Shown piece by piece: positions 8,793 through 16,966 of a DNA stretch of 45,034 nucleotides. The first letter of the stretch is position 1. Each line of letters begins with the position of its first letter. A program made the translations under genes and the position numbers. Source of the stretch: Paenibacillus helianthi (lineage in GTDB: Bacteria > Bacillota > Bacilli > Paenibacillales > Paenibacillaceae); assembly GCF_001909055.1 (NCBI RefSeq), contig NZ_LVWI01000063.1, positions 1 to 45,034 of the forward strand, given 5' to 3'. The notes under the pieces are model-generated. The model was not told the DNA's origin and did not search any database. It saw only the letters and a program-made list of their open reading frames with translations.

Positions 8793-8831
8793 AACACTTC
8801 CTCCATTCTGTCACAGATGTTTGTTGTCCAC

Positions 8832-8860
8832 TTGTTTTAGATCCTGTTCGGTCCTAAAAT
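8832..8860 (+). promoter_or_regulatory. Reductase promoter with palindrome in the spacer
   Basis: TTGTTT (8832-8837), a 17-base spacer and TAAAAT (8855-8860) form a plausible promoter toward the reductase. An imperfect palindrome (8837-8857, TTAGATCC...GGTCCTAA) fills the spacer, so a bound TetR dimer there would block RNA polymerase. Confidence 0.4.
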
Positions 8861-8890
8861 AGTGTACATCCGTTACAGTTGTAACGTCAA
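8861..8890 (-). promoter_or_regulatory. tetR promoter with perfect palindrome
   Basis: On the minus strand, TTGACG (8885-8890), 18 bases and TACACT (8861-8866) form a promoter toward the TetR gene. The perfect inverted repeat GTTACAGTTGTAAC (8872-8885) abuts the -35 and is a good TetR operator candidate. Confidence 0.5.
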
Positions 8891-8908
8891 TGGAGAGGAG
8901 CGCTCGAG

Positions 8909-9952
8909 ATGCCACAAAATAACAATCCCTTGGTGCTTGTGACCGGAGGTTCGGGATTCATAGCTGTTCATATCATTTTGAAATTACTAATGCAAGAATA
9001 TCGTGTGCGGACAACACTTCGTACCATGGGCAGACAAGATGAAGTAAAAGCCATGCTAAGGTCAGGCGGGGTGACTAATTTTGCAGGTTTGTCATTCATT
9101 CAAGCGGATTTATCCTCCGATATGAACTGGGCTGAGGCAGTGAAAGGCGCGGAATATGTCATCCACGTGGCTTCTCCGACACCCAATAAAGTTTATAAAA
9201 ATGAAAATGAAATGATTGGGCCCGCACGTGAAGGTGTTCTGCGAGTGTTGCGGGCGTCACGTGATGCAGGGGTTAAACGTGTAGTGCTAACTTCTGCCTT
9301 CGGGGCGATTGGTGTGGGACATAAGCATCATAAAGGGCCTTATACCGAAAAAGATTGGTCCAATACAGACGCAAACATTCATCCCTATCAAAAATCGAAG
9401 ACACTTGCAGAAAGGGCGGCTTGGGATTTTATCCGTCAAGAAGGAAATGGATTAGAACTGGCAACGGTAAATCCCGTTGGTGTAATGGGGCCCATTCTAG
9501 GCAATGATTATTCTCATTCCAATGAGACCGTTCGCCAAATGATAGAAGGCAAGCTAAAGTCTGTCCCTAAAATTTATTCGGATTATGTAGATGTCCGGGA
9601 TGTTGCGGAGTTGCATATATTGGCTATGGTTCGCCCCGAAGCAAGCGGGGAGCGTTTTATAGCTTCCAGTGCGGAGAATCTGTCGATGCTCGATATTGCA
9701 AAGATCCTGAAGAAGCATTTAGGGGAAGATGCGAGAAACATACCCAACAGCGAGCTTCCAAATATCGCGGTACGTATTGTGGCGGTGTTTAACCCTAAAT
9801 TGAGAATGATTGCAAAACTCTTGGGAGAGGATATGTCCACTAGTAATCAAAAAGCCAAACAATTACTTGGCTGGACCCCGCGTCCGGCTGAAGAAGCCAT
9901 TATAGCAACGGGTAGGAGCATGGTGAAAATCATCAAAGGGCAGATGAAGTAA
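8909..9952 (+). CDS. NAD-dependent epimerase / dihydroflavonol-4-reductase-like oxidoreductase
   Basis: A 347-residue extended SDR protein. The Rossmann motif TGGSGFIA is at the N-terminus, LTSAFGAIG carries the active-site Ser region, and YQKSK supplies the catalytic Tyr and Lys; NPVGVMGP is the family's downstream motif. These are features of the dihydroflavonol-reductase/aldehyde-reductase group, which reduces aldehydes or ketones with NADPH. GGAGAGGAG lies before the ATG. It is divergent from the TetR gene and presumably induced by the TetR ligand, perhaps a toxic carbonyl compound. The substrate is not predicted. Confidence 0.85.
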   Translation: MPQNNNPLVLVTGGSGFIAVHIILKLLMQEYRVRTTLRTMGRQDEVKAMLRSGGVTNFAGLSFIQADLSSDMNWAEAVKGAEYVIHVASPTPNKVYKNENEMIGPAREGVLRVLRASRDAGVKRVVLTSAFGAIGVGHKHHKGPYTEKDWSNTDANIHPYQKSKTLAERAAWDFIRQEGNGLELATVNPVGVMGPILGNDYSHSNETVRQMIEGKLKSVPKIYSDYVDVRDVAELHILAMVRPEASGERFIASSAENLSMLDIAKILKKHLGEDARNIPNSELPNIAVRIVAVFNPKLRMIAKLLGEDMSTSNQKAKQLLGWTPRPAEEAIIATGRSMVKIIKGQMK

Positions 9953-10039
9953 TCGAGAGCACAAAAAGAAGCTTGGCTTTAGGTCAATTTAATTATACTG
10001 AAAGTTTACCTAGAATTCGCATGGTGCGGCAGGTAAAAT

Positions 10040-11146
10040 ATGTTAAAGAGTTTTTTTACTGGAGGAGATATTATAAATTATAACGAGGTTGTTGAAATCA
10101 GTGATGCATATTTACTTCCATTTGTATCAGAGTTGTACCGATTGGAAGGCTACGAAATGAAGCCGGTTAAGGAACATAAGAGAGGGCGTAATGTCGTTTA
10201 TACCTGTGTGAAGGAAGGCACTGATGCAAAAATACTCAGAATCTCCTTCATAAATGACAGAAGCCGGGAAGATTTGCTAGGGGAACTTGAGTATGTCAGG
10301 TATTTATTCGAGCATGGCGGCAGTGTCTCGAATGTAGTCAGTTCCCAGGATGGGAATCTGCTGGAAGAGATAACTCATAATCATCACACCTTTTTTGTCT
10401 GCCTGTTTGAAAAGGCTAAAGGAAAAATGCTTGTGGAAAACCATTATCGGTATCGGGAAGGCGTTCCTCTTTCTGAATACTATTATAACTGCGGTAAAGT
10501 TCTGGGGAAGCTGCACGAATTGTCAAAAGGGTATGCTCCAGTCCATCCCCGGTACAGTTTTTTTGATAAATACAATGCCGAATATATCGATAAACTGATC
10601 CCCAACTCGTTATCTTTGCTTAAGGAGAAGTTGTTAGGGCTCCTTAAAACCTTGGAAGGGTTGGACAGGAACCATGAGTCGTTCGGTATGATTCATTTTG
10701 ATTATAACGATGGGAATTATTTTATTGATTTTGATACCGGGCAAATAACCGTTTATGATTTCGATAATTCTTGTTTCGGTTGGTATATGTTTGACTTGGC
10801 CAGTATCTGGGGTAACGGAATGGGCTGGATACAATCTGAACCAGACACCGGTAAACGCAAAAAATTTATGGAGGATTATTTTGAAAGAGTCCTCGCGGGG
10901 TACAGATCCGAAACCAGGCTTGATCATTCATTGTTGAATAGTTTGCCCTTGCTTATTCAAGCAAACCTCATGGAGGGTATTATAGATGCATTCGAGGTCA
11001 TGCGAAACAACGGCGAAGAGCCGGAATGTGATGAGGAGCTGTCCTATTATATAAAATGCCTGGAAGACGATATCCTGTATTTCGGTTTTTTCCATGAGGT
11101 TTATTCGTGTGAAGAACCCTTTAAGTATGAGAAACGAAATATGTAG
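10040..11146 (+). CDS. APH-fold phosphotransferase (aminoglycoside/choline kinase-like)
   Basis: A 368-residue protein of the aminoglycoside-phosphotransferase/choline-kinase fold. The catalytic loop is visible as IHFDYNDGNYF (about residues 218-228, Asp and Asn in place) and the metal-binding motif as VYDFDNSC. An upstream Lys in AKILRIS fits the ATP-binding lobe. The first canonical start is ATG at 10040, but it has no good ribosome binding site; a strong GGAGGAG (10061-10067) lies inside the reading frame, ahead of non-standard codons ATT (10070) and ATA (10073). The true start is therefore uncertain. The substrate is unknown; resistance is possible but not shown. Confidence 0.8.
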   Translation: MLKSFFTGGDIINYNEVVEISDAYLLPFVSELYRLEGYEMKPVKEHKRGRNVVYTCVKEGTDAKILRISFINDRSREDLLGELEYVRYLFEHGGSVSNVVSSQDGNLLEEITHNHHTFFVCLFEKAKGKMLVENHYRYREGVPLSEYYYNCGKVLGKLHELSKGYAPVHPRYSFFDKYNAEYIDKLIPNSLSLLKEKLLGLLKTLEGLDRNHESFGMIHFDYNDGNYFIDFDTGQITVYDFDNSCFGWYMFDLASIWGNGMGWIQSEPDTGKRKKFMEDYFERVLAGYRSETRLDHSLLNSLPLLIQANLMEGIIDAFEVMRNNGEEPECDEELSYYIKCLEDDILYFGFFHEVYSCEEPFKYEKRNM

Positions 11147-11475
11147 TCTTTTTGTAGCATCCTTCGTATTACAAGTAGAGGCAAGTTTTTTGTAGAAAAG
11201 CTCACGGGAGCCTGTATTTACATCATACCGATCATAGGAGCAGGGTAGGTTACTCGTCGGGATGATATGTAGATATTTTTCCTGTGGGCTTGTTTATGTT
11301 ACAAATGACACTTGAAGGGACTTTTACCATCCTTGGTGGGTCTTTGGTATGGTTGAAACAAGCGGCAGACTGGGACTATGCGACGATTATTTTTCGATAT
11401 GGGGATGAAATGTTGTCATGGCGGGGCCGGCTGGGTAATAGAGATAATTAGAACTTTCGAATTGGCTTAATTTGG
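11147..11475 (+). other. Gene-free stretch with possible folded RNA and a weak 51-codon ORF
   Basis: No recognised gene. Two nested inverted repeats could fold: CACGGGA near 11202 with TCCTGTG near 11280, and inside them ATCATACCGA (about 11223) with TCGGGATGAT (about 11258). A 51-codon reading frame (ATG 11296 to TAG 11451, beginning MLQMTLEGTFTIL) follows but lacks a ribosome binding site and a recognisable domain. It could be a decayed gene or a structured leader of the next gene. Confidence 0.25.
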
Positions 11476-11505
11476 ATGGGGAGCCACGGAAATGGGGGGA
11501 AGATC

Positions 11506-11886
11506 ATGGCGGCACAGACAGTGTCAGGCATCAGCCCGGTACAGGCTATTGCAGCTTACGGTGACACACAAAGCGATGTCAGTTCCATGGAGAAACAGCG
11601 CAACCGGTTGCTGATGGAACTGGACAAGGTGAATGAAGCGCAGGGCGGAGAGATGCAGACGCCTTATCGCCGGGAGCAGCTGCAGCGGCAAATTCGACTG
11701 CTGGAGGCCCAGCTAGTGCAGAAAAGCGGAAGCAGCACCTCGGTCCATTTTGTACCGGCTCCTCCGCTTCAAGACCATCTCCCGGTCTGGCAAACGGAAC
11801 GAATGGGAGGACTTAAGGGCATCGTACTGACCGATCCACGGACGGCGACGGTCAACTCAGAGGGCCATTTCAATGCGTTGATTTAG
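11506..11886 (+). CDS. Small FlxA-like / hypothetical protein
   Basis: A 126-residue soluble protein. The N-terminus has a low-complexity stretch (SGISPVQAIAAYGD), followed by a likely coiled coil at about residues 28-72 rich in Glu, Gln, Leu and Arg (EKQRNRLLMELDKV, RREQLQRQIRLLEAQL). This resembles FlxA-like proteins of Bacillales, whose role is unclear. ATG at 11506 is preferred because GGGGGGAAG lies just upstream; the ATG at 11476 has no site. A very strong terminator follows directly, so it is the last or only gene of its unit. Confidence 0.6.
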   Translation: MAAQTVSGISPVQAIAAYGDTQSDVSSMEKQRNRLLMELDKVNEAQGGEMQTPYRREQLQRQIRLLEAQLVQKSGSSTSVHFVPAPPLQDHLPVWQTERMGGLKGIVLTDPRTATVNSEGHFNALI

Positions 11887-11896
11887 ACAAGAAGGC

Positions 11897-11949
11897 GAAG
11901 GTGCAAAAAGTATCCGGTGATGCACCGGCTTTTTGCACCTTCTTTTTTT
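11897..11949 (+). terminator. Strong intrinsic terminator after the FlxA-like gene
   Basis: A 14-base-pair stem (11897-11910 with 11929-11942, GAAGGTGCAAAAAG/CTTTTTGCACCTTC) with an inner CCGGTG/CACCGG extension is followed by seven T residues. Confidence 0.9.
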
Positions 11950-11993
11950 AAAGAGAGAACTCCGGAATTGGCTGATTTGGGTGAATATAATTT

Positions 11994-13346
11994 CTACTGT
12001 ACCAAATAGTCTAATTCCGGCTGTAATTTGTTCCGCAGAACATACAGCATGAAGGCACCGACAAGGAATGCGGCGGCATCCGCAATGACAAGCGACCAGA
12101 CCACCCCGTGGAAGCCGTTCATTTCATTGGCGATATAAAGCACAGGAATCAGTGTAACGCCTTGAATGATCGACATAATAAATGCGGCCGTTCCTTGCGC
12201 TGTTGCCTGGAAGACTCCGGTGAACAGAGTGGTCATTCCTGTAATGAACAAGGATAAGAACGTCACATGCAGAATGTAGCTGCCCATTTCAATTAAATGC
12301 GGGTCATTTGTAAATAGCCCAATTAAATGGTCGGCAACGAAGTAGACGATGATACCGAATACGGCTGCTAACCCCACAATCGCTTTGATCGTAAATCCAA
12401 TGGTATTTTTCATGCGCAATTTATCCGCTGTAAAAGAGAAGGCAATGAGCGGCACGACCCCCTCGCATAAGCCCATCAGAATAAACTCAGGAAATTGCAA
12501 TAAACGTGATGAAATTCCGTAAGCCGCGATGGCTGCATCCCCGTATTCGACAAGAAAATGGTTGAAGATCAGCGACATGGCCCCCAAAAAGATGCTCATA
12601 ATAAAGACGGGAACCCCGATTTTGAATACATTGCCCAGAATGTCTTTGGTAGCCTTAAACCATTTTACGGAGATCGTTAAAAATTGGCTTTTATTTCTCA
12701 TATAGAGGGCAAAGTATACACTCGCAACTATGTTGGAAACGACCGTAGCTGACGCAACGCCGATCACGTCCCAATGGAACACGAAGATGACGAGCGCATC
12801 GAGAATGATATTTACAACAACACTTAGAATCATCCCGGTCATCGATGTGATGGCTGCACCCTCCGAACGCACGATATTCTCCAGCGTGAAGAATAATACA
12901 ACGAATGGTGAACCTATAAGCATAATAGTGACATAGTCTTTCGTAAATCCGAAGGAGTCAGGTGTTGCCCCCAGGCCATGAACGATGAGATTGATGAGCG
13001 GGAGGCCCACGGCCATCGCGATAAGACCGAGAACTAAGCTGCTGTAAAAAGCGAATGAAGACACATGCTTTACGTCATCGTACTTTTTCTCACCTAGCAT
13101 CCGGGAGATGTAGGTACCGCTGCCCATGCCAATCAAGTTGCCCAGCGCCATAATGATTGCGAATAACGGCAAGGTTAGCGCGAGAGCGGTTAACATAGCA
13201 GTATTATGCAGTGTGCCAAGGAAATAGGCATTCAAGAGGGAGTATATAACATTCATTGATGTGCCTAGCATCATCGGTACAGCGAAGTGAGCTACGGCCT
13301 TTGCGACCGGTGCTTTCTCAAAGTAATAGAGGTTTTCTGAATCCAT
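11994..13346 (-). CDS. MATE-family efflux transporter
   Basis: A 450-residue integral membrane protein with twelve hydrophobic segments in two similar halves, typical of the MATE family (NorM/DinF-like). These proteins export cationic drugs and other toxic compounds by Na+ or H+ antiport. Family-typical stretches are LGTSMNVIYSLLNAYFLG, GMGSGTYISRMLG in the first half and GISSRLLQFP in the second. The ATG at 13346 has a GGTGAT site upstream. It is divergent from a TetR gene, and three copies of an operator-like sequence lie between them, so expression is probably drug-inducible. Confidence 0.9.
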   Translation of the reverse strand: MDSENLYYFEKAPVAKAVAHFAVPMMLGTSMNVIYSLLNAYFLGTLHNTAMLTALALTLPLFAIIMALGNLIGMGSGTYISRMLGEKKYDDVKHVSSFAFYSSLVLGLIAMAVGLPLINLIVHGLGATPDSFGFTKDYVTIMLIGSPFVVLFFTLENIVRSEGAAITSMTGMILSVVVNIILDALVIFVFHWDVIGVASATVVSNIVASVYFALYMRNKSQFLTISVKWFKATKDILGNVFKIGVPVFIMSIFLGAMSLIFNHFLVEYGDAAIAAYGISSRLLQFPEFILMGLCEGVVPLIAFSFTADKLRMKNTIGFTIKAIVGLAAVFGIIVYFVADHLIGLFTNDPHLIEMGSYILHVTFLSLFITGMTTLFTGVFQATAQGTAAFIMSIIQGVTLIPVLYIANEMNGFHGVVWSLVIADAAAFLVGAFMLYVLRNKLQPELDYLVQ

Positions 13347-13378
13347 GTTGGATCACCACTTTCTTTTATTTTTTACAG

Positions 13379-13462
13379 TCTAACGGTGTTAGATTGAACC
13401 TTACAGTGTTAGATGATATCATGAAGCTATAGACCTGTAAAGCATAAACTTACACTGTTAGA
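13379..13462. promoter_or_regulatory. Three TetR operator copies and overlapping face-to-face promoters
   Basis: The palindrome TCTAACGGTGTTAGA (13379-13393) and two related half-symmetric copies TTACAGTGTTAGA (13401-13413) and TTACACTGTTAGA (13450-13462) lie between tetR and the MATE gene. The tetR promoter is TTGAAC (13394-13399) and TATCAT (13417-13422), spacing 17. The MATE promoter on the minus strand is TTTACA (13436-13441) and TATCAT (13413-13418), also spacing 17. The promoters overlap face to face. The middle copy sits in the tetR spacer and at the edge of the MATE -10, so one repressor could silence both genes. Confidence 0.7.
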
Positions 13463-13479
13463 TAAAAGGGCGGATATTG

Positions 13480-14160
13480 ATGAAAAAGAAGCAGCCTCAA
13501 ATTTCGGAGGACAGGATTCTGGAAGTCTCGTGGGAGCTTCTTGGGGAGGAGGACATCGAGAAATTCAGCATGAGACGACTGGCCGACAGGCTGGGAATTC
13601 AGGCTCCTTCCCTTTACTGGTACTTCAAGAGCAAACAGAATCTTTACCAGCGCCTGGCCAATCAGGTATCGAAGGTGATCCTGGAGGAATTCGATTCCGA
13701 GGGGGATTGGAAGGAGCAATTGACAGGGCTTGCAGTAACCGTAAGGAACGTGCTTAGCCGATATCCCTGCTCTACGCAGCTCATGATGATCACGCTGCCC
13801 CATGAACCGGACATCATCCGGTTCACCAACCGTATGCTGCTCTGCGTGGAATCGACAACGCTTGACCAAGCGCAGAAAATGCAGGTGGTTACTACGCTTG
13901 TGAACTATGTCTTCTACTTCGTTCTAGACAATTATCAGCATGAGCGCAATGTCACCGCGATTCTTAAAGACCAGGGGGCGCCTCCGGGTGAGGAGCTGAT
14001 CCGGCTCATGGATTCCATGGGGGAGGTGGATGCAGGACTGTTCCGGAGGATGTTTACGAACGGGCTGTTCGAGATAATGGGGACCGACGAGGCGTTTGAG
14101 TTCGGCCTGAAGCTGATTCTGCTCGGGATTGAGCAGGTGATCAAGGAGCAGGAGAAGTAG
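13480..14160 (+). CDS. TetR-family regulator with tetracycline-repressor-type C-terminal domain
   Basis: A 226-residue regulator. The helix-turn-helix is at about residues 8-52 (FSMRRLADRLGIQAPSLYWYFKSKQNLYQRL), whose LGIQAPSLYWYFKSK wording is close to TetR itself, and the rest matches a TetR_C-like ligand domain. ATG at 13480 is chosen over the adjacent TTG at 13477; AAGGG lies about 9 bases upstream. It is divergent from the MATE exporter, its likely target, and its own promoter holds one of the three operator copies. Confidence 0.88.
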   Translation: MKKKQPQISEDRILEVSWELLGEEDIEKFSMRRLADRLGIQAPSLYWYFKSKQNLYQRLANQVSKVILEEFDSEGDWKEQLTGLAVTVRNVLSRYPCSTQLMMITLPHEPDIIRFTNRMLLCVESTTLDQAQKMQVVTTLVNYVFYFVLDNYQHERNVTAILKDQGAPPGEELIRLMDSMGEVDAGLFRRMFTNGLFEIMGTDEAFEFGLKLILLGIEQVIKEQEK

Positions 14161-14197
14161 AAATGCTCCAGGAGTGAACCTCTGCAAGTTATTACGA

Positions 14198-14225
14198 TTG
14201 ACAGCAACAATCAATGCGCTATAAT
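14198..14225 (+). promoter_or_regulatory. Strong SigA-type promoter for the nucleotidyltransferase leader
   Basis: Consensus TTGACA (14198-14203), a 16-base spacer and consensus TATAAT (14220-14225). Transcription would start near 14232, just ahead of the leader ORF and terminator hairpin. Confidence 0.8.
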
Positions 14226-14243
14226 TCTAGTATAATAAAGGCA

Positions 14244-14300
14244 ATGAAACCTTCGGGTTCAACCTCGCTGAGAAGTGGGTTGGACCCTTTTTGTATTTAA
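14244..14300 (+). CDS. Putative 18-codon leader peptide (uORF) spanning a terminator
   Basis: ATG at 14244 opens a short frame encoding MKPSGSTSLRSGLDPFCI and ending at TAA 14298-14300. It starts about 12 bases after the predicted transcription start. The upstream AAAGG is only 2 bases from the ATG, so initiation may be weak. The frame runs through the whole terminator stem at 14255-14292, the layout used in ribosome-mediated attenuation of antibiotic-resistance genes in Firmicutes. It may be a leader peptide rather than a functional product, and it could be chance. Confidence 0.4.
   Translation: MKPSGSTSLRSGLDPFCI
14249..14292 (+). terminator. Intrinsic terminator / attenuator ahead of the nucleotidyltransferase
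   Basis: GGGTTCAACC (14255-14264) pairs with GGTTGGACCC (14278-14287) as a 10-base-pair stem with one G-U, then five T residues (14288-14292). A small alternative hairpin AACC-TTCG-GGTT (14249-14259) shares the 5' arm and would compete with it. It lies between the promoter and the coding start at 14319, so it can act as an attenuator; it may also end tetR transcripts. Confidence 0.7.
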
Positions 14301-14318
14301 AACCAGGGGAGGATACGT

Positions 14319-15095
14319 ATGCTGAGAACAGAATTGCTGTTACAGCGGCTTAACGAGATCGGCAGGTCGCTCGAACGTATGGGAGGAGCTCTTTTATTAT
14401 TAGGTGTTGGTTCTGTTGGGGTCGAGACAGAACGGTTAGATGAATATTCGGATTTGGATTTCTTTGTTATAGTGAGACCGGGGCATAAAAACAGATATAT
14501 CGACCGACTGGATTGGCTCGAAGAAGTACATCCTCTAGCCTATTCATTTAAGAATTCGGATGTTGGATACAAGGTATTGTTCGAGGACGGAATTTTTGGG
14601 GAATACGCTGTATTCGAGGAATGGGAGCTGGCGAACGCCTCCTATACGGAGGGCCGGGTTATATGGAAGGATCAGATGTGCGACAATACGGAATTAGCCA
14701 AGCCTTCCAATCCGATCCCAACCCTAAAAAACGATTCTTTGGACTTTCCTTTGAACGAAGCCTTAACTAATCTATACGTAGGGCTCGGTCGCTATGCAAG
14801 GGGAGAGCGCCTATCGGCTTCGCGGTTTGTTCAAGGTTACGCTATAGACAGAATTCTATCAGTACTCCATTTATTGGAGAAGGAGGTGGATTACTTTCCT
14901 GACCCATTCGGGAATGAGAGGAGGTTAGAGAAGAGATACCCCCGTTTTGCGGAAATCATCGGTGACATGATACAGGGATACAATCATGTTCCGGAATCGG
15001 CACTTCGTATTTTAGATTTCATAGAAGGAGTGTATCCAGTCAACCGAAGGTTAAGTGATGAGATACGGCGATTGGCTAATCTAACTTGCCGATAA
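14319..15095 (+). CDS. Nucleotidyltransferase-domain protein, possible antibiotic nucleotidyltransferase
   Basis: A 258-residue protein. The N-terminal nucleotidyltransferase core carries GVGSVGVETERLDEYSDLDFFVI, with the Gly-Ser and D-x-D (SDLDF) metal-binding features at about residues 31-54. This matches the Pol-beta-like superfamily that includes aminoglycoside and lincosamide nucleotidyltransferases, which inactivate drugs by adding AMP. The C-terminal half is helical and not assigned. The ribosome binding site is AGGGGAGG. The strong promoter plus terminator/leader ORF upstream supports a drug-inducible resistance gene, but the substrate is inferred, not shown. Confidence 0.7.
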   Translation: MLRTELLLQRLNEIGRSLERMGGALLLLGVGSVGVETERLDEYSDLDFFVIVRPGHKNRYIDRLDWLEEVHPLAYSFKNSDVGYKVLFEDGIFGEYAVFEEWELANASYTEGRVIWKDQMCDNTELAKPSNPIPTLKNDSLDFPLNEALTNLYVGLGRYARGERLSASRFVQGYAIDRILSVLHLLEKEVDYFPDPFGNERRLEKRYPRFAEIIGDMIQGYNHVPESALRILDFIEGVYPVNRRLSDEIRRLANLTCR

Positions 15096-15173
15096 AAACA
15101 GCAGGGTAAACCGTATCATAAGTTGGGCTAAAAGCCAACTATGGCGTACTCATCGTTGAACTAGTTAACCGAC

Positions 15174-15206
15174 AAAAAAGGAGCACCATAATAATCTGGT
15201 GCTCCT
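15174..15206 (-). terminator. Terminator of the peptide transporter gene
   Basis: AGGAGCACC (15179-15187) pairs with GGTGCTCCT (15198-15206). On the minus strand the stem is followed by a T run (complement of A15174-15179), so it ends transcription of the POT gene 22 bases downstream of its stop. Confidence 0.85.
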
Positions 15207-15227
15207 CAATAATCTGGATAAATTCTT

Positions 15228-16721
15228 TTATTGTATCCCTTTCATATACCCCTGAATTTTCGAGGAGAATGAGTAGAGCAGAATACTGAGGAGGATTGCC
15301 GCTCCTCCAATGACACCAAAGTATACCATCTCAGTCTCTGGCGAATAAAATCTGACAATCTGCGCATTAATCGCTTGGGCAGCCGCATTGGATAAGAACC
15401 ATAAGCTCATGGTCTGAGCGGAGAAGGCGGAGGGCGCTAGTTTGGTCGTAGCTGATAGGCCGACAGGAGACAAGCATAATTCCCCCACCACAACGATGAA
15501 ATAGCTAAGCACGAGCCATAAAGGATTCACCAGGGAGTTCTCACCGCCAAAGTAAGCCGGCAAGAGGATCACCAGGAAGGACAATCCGGCAAACAATAGA
15601 CCCAAGGCGAATTTCTTCGGTATCGTGGGCTGCCGTTTCCCAAGCTTCACCCATAACCAGGCGAACAGAGGGGCTAACGTGATAACAAACAAAGGATTTA
15701 AAGACTGAAACCAGGCTGGCGAAATATGCAGTCCGGCAAAATGGAGTTCTGTACGTTTATCTGCATAACTGGCAAGAATAGTTGATCCTTGCTCTTGAAT
15801 GGCCCAGAACATAATCGCTGCAATAAACAGCGGAATATAAGCAACGAGTCTTGAGCGTTCCACGCTGGTTGTTCTTGAACTACGGAACATGACAATGAAG
15901 TATAGGGTTGGAATCAGAATCCCCAGAATCCCTACGATCACGATAAAGGATTTAAACGTTAACAGGCCTAATGGAATCGTAACCGCAACGATAACAGCGA
16001 GAAGTACTGCACTGGTACCGAATAAAAGAGACACTTTTTTACGTTCTGCGCTTGATAACGGACTTGCCACTAAAGTGCCTGCAAGACCGAGGTTTTTTTT
16101 CTTGGTAGAGGCAAACATGATTAATCCCAGAAACATCCCGACGGCTGCAATACTGAAGCCCAGGTGGAAATTGTAATCCATGCCGATGGTTCCTACTATT
16201 AGCGGAGCGATGAATGCCCCCAGATTGATGCCCATGTAGAAAATACTGAAGCCTGCATCGCGGCGCCCATCATCCTCGCTGTACAGTTGACCTACAATAC
16301 TGGATACGTTAGGCTTCAGTAAGCCTGTACCCAGTACGATTAAAACCATGGAAACAAAAAACAATGAAATACTTCCCGGGATAGCCAAGGTGATATGCCC
16401 TAGCATGATTAAGATACCGCCGTAGAATACAGCCTTCGACGCTCCGAATACCCGATCCGCTAACCAGCCGCCAATAATCCCGGACATATAGACAAGTGAA
16501 CCATAAATAGACATAATGGCGAGAGCGGTGCTCTCCTCCATGCCGAGTCCGCCTTGACTCAGTTCGTAATACATATAATAAACAAGGATAGCTTTCATTC
16601 CATAATAGGAAAAGCGCTCCCAAAACTCTGTGAAGAACAGAGTAAACAGCCCTTTGGGATGTCCGAAAAACCCCCGTTGCGGAACACTCTCCACGATTCT
16701 TTGTTTGTTAAAATCGGCCAT
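15228..16721 (-). CDS. POT-family di/tripeptide transporter
   Basis: A 497-residue membrane protein of the proton-coupled oligopeptide transporter family (MFS fold). The N-terminal FFTEFWERFSYYGMKAILVYYM carries the family's ExxER and YYG signature in helix 1, and about 12 to 14 hydrophobic segments follow. It imports di- and tripeptides with protons. GGGAGGAAG precedes the ATG at 16721. It stands alone with its own terminator and is divergent from the WYL regulator at 16967, which could regulate it, although that regulator is also paired with its own small downstream gene. Close relatives are DtpT and YclF. Confidence 0.9.
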   Translation of the reverse strand: MADFNKQRIVESVPQRGFFGHPKGLFTLFFTEFWERFSYYGMKAILVYYMYYELSQGGLGMEESTALAIMSIYGSLVYMSGIIGGWLADRVFGASKAVFYGGILIMLGHITLAIPGSISLFFVSMVLIVLGTGLLKPNVSSIVGQLYSEDDGRRDAGFSIFYMGINLGAFIAPLIVGTIGMDYNFHLGFSIAAVGMFLGLIMFASTKKKNLGLAGTLVASPLSSAERKKVSLLFGTSAVLLAVIVAVTIPLGLLTFKSFIVIVGILGILIPTLYFIVMFRSSRTTSVERSRLVAYIPLFIAAIMFWAIQEQGSTILASYADKRTELHFAGLHISPAWFQSLNPLFVITLAPLFAWLWVKLGKRQPTIPKKFALGLLFAGLSFLVILLPAYFGGENSLVNPLWLVLSYFIVVVGELCLSPVGLSATTKLAPSAFSAQTMSLWFLSNAAAQAINAQIVRFYSPETEMVYFGVIGGAAILLSILLYSFSSKIQGYMKGIQ

Positions 16722-16966
16722 GCTGATACTTCCTCCCTTGGTGGTAACAAAATTGTGTGTTCAAAGTATCATCCCTTAGTAAGAATACCCATTATGAGAC
16801 ATTTTCAACTTTCAGAGGCCCATATTAGATCCCACAGCGGATGCAAAAAAATTAGTATACAACATTGGGTGTAAGGTTGGATGTGACATAACTCCAAGAA
16901 TGGAATCGTAGTAGAATTACACCATAACAAATCAGTTTCATGTACTCGAGGAAAGGGGGGCTCCCG

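Noticed and set aside
14226..14318. T-box or metabolite riboswitch before the nucleotidyltransferase
   Set aside because: The leader is under 90 nucleotides and has no T-box sequence or known aptamer core; a leader-ORF attenuator fits better.
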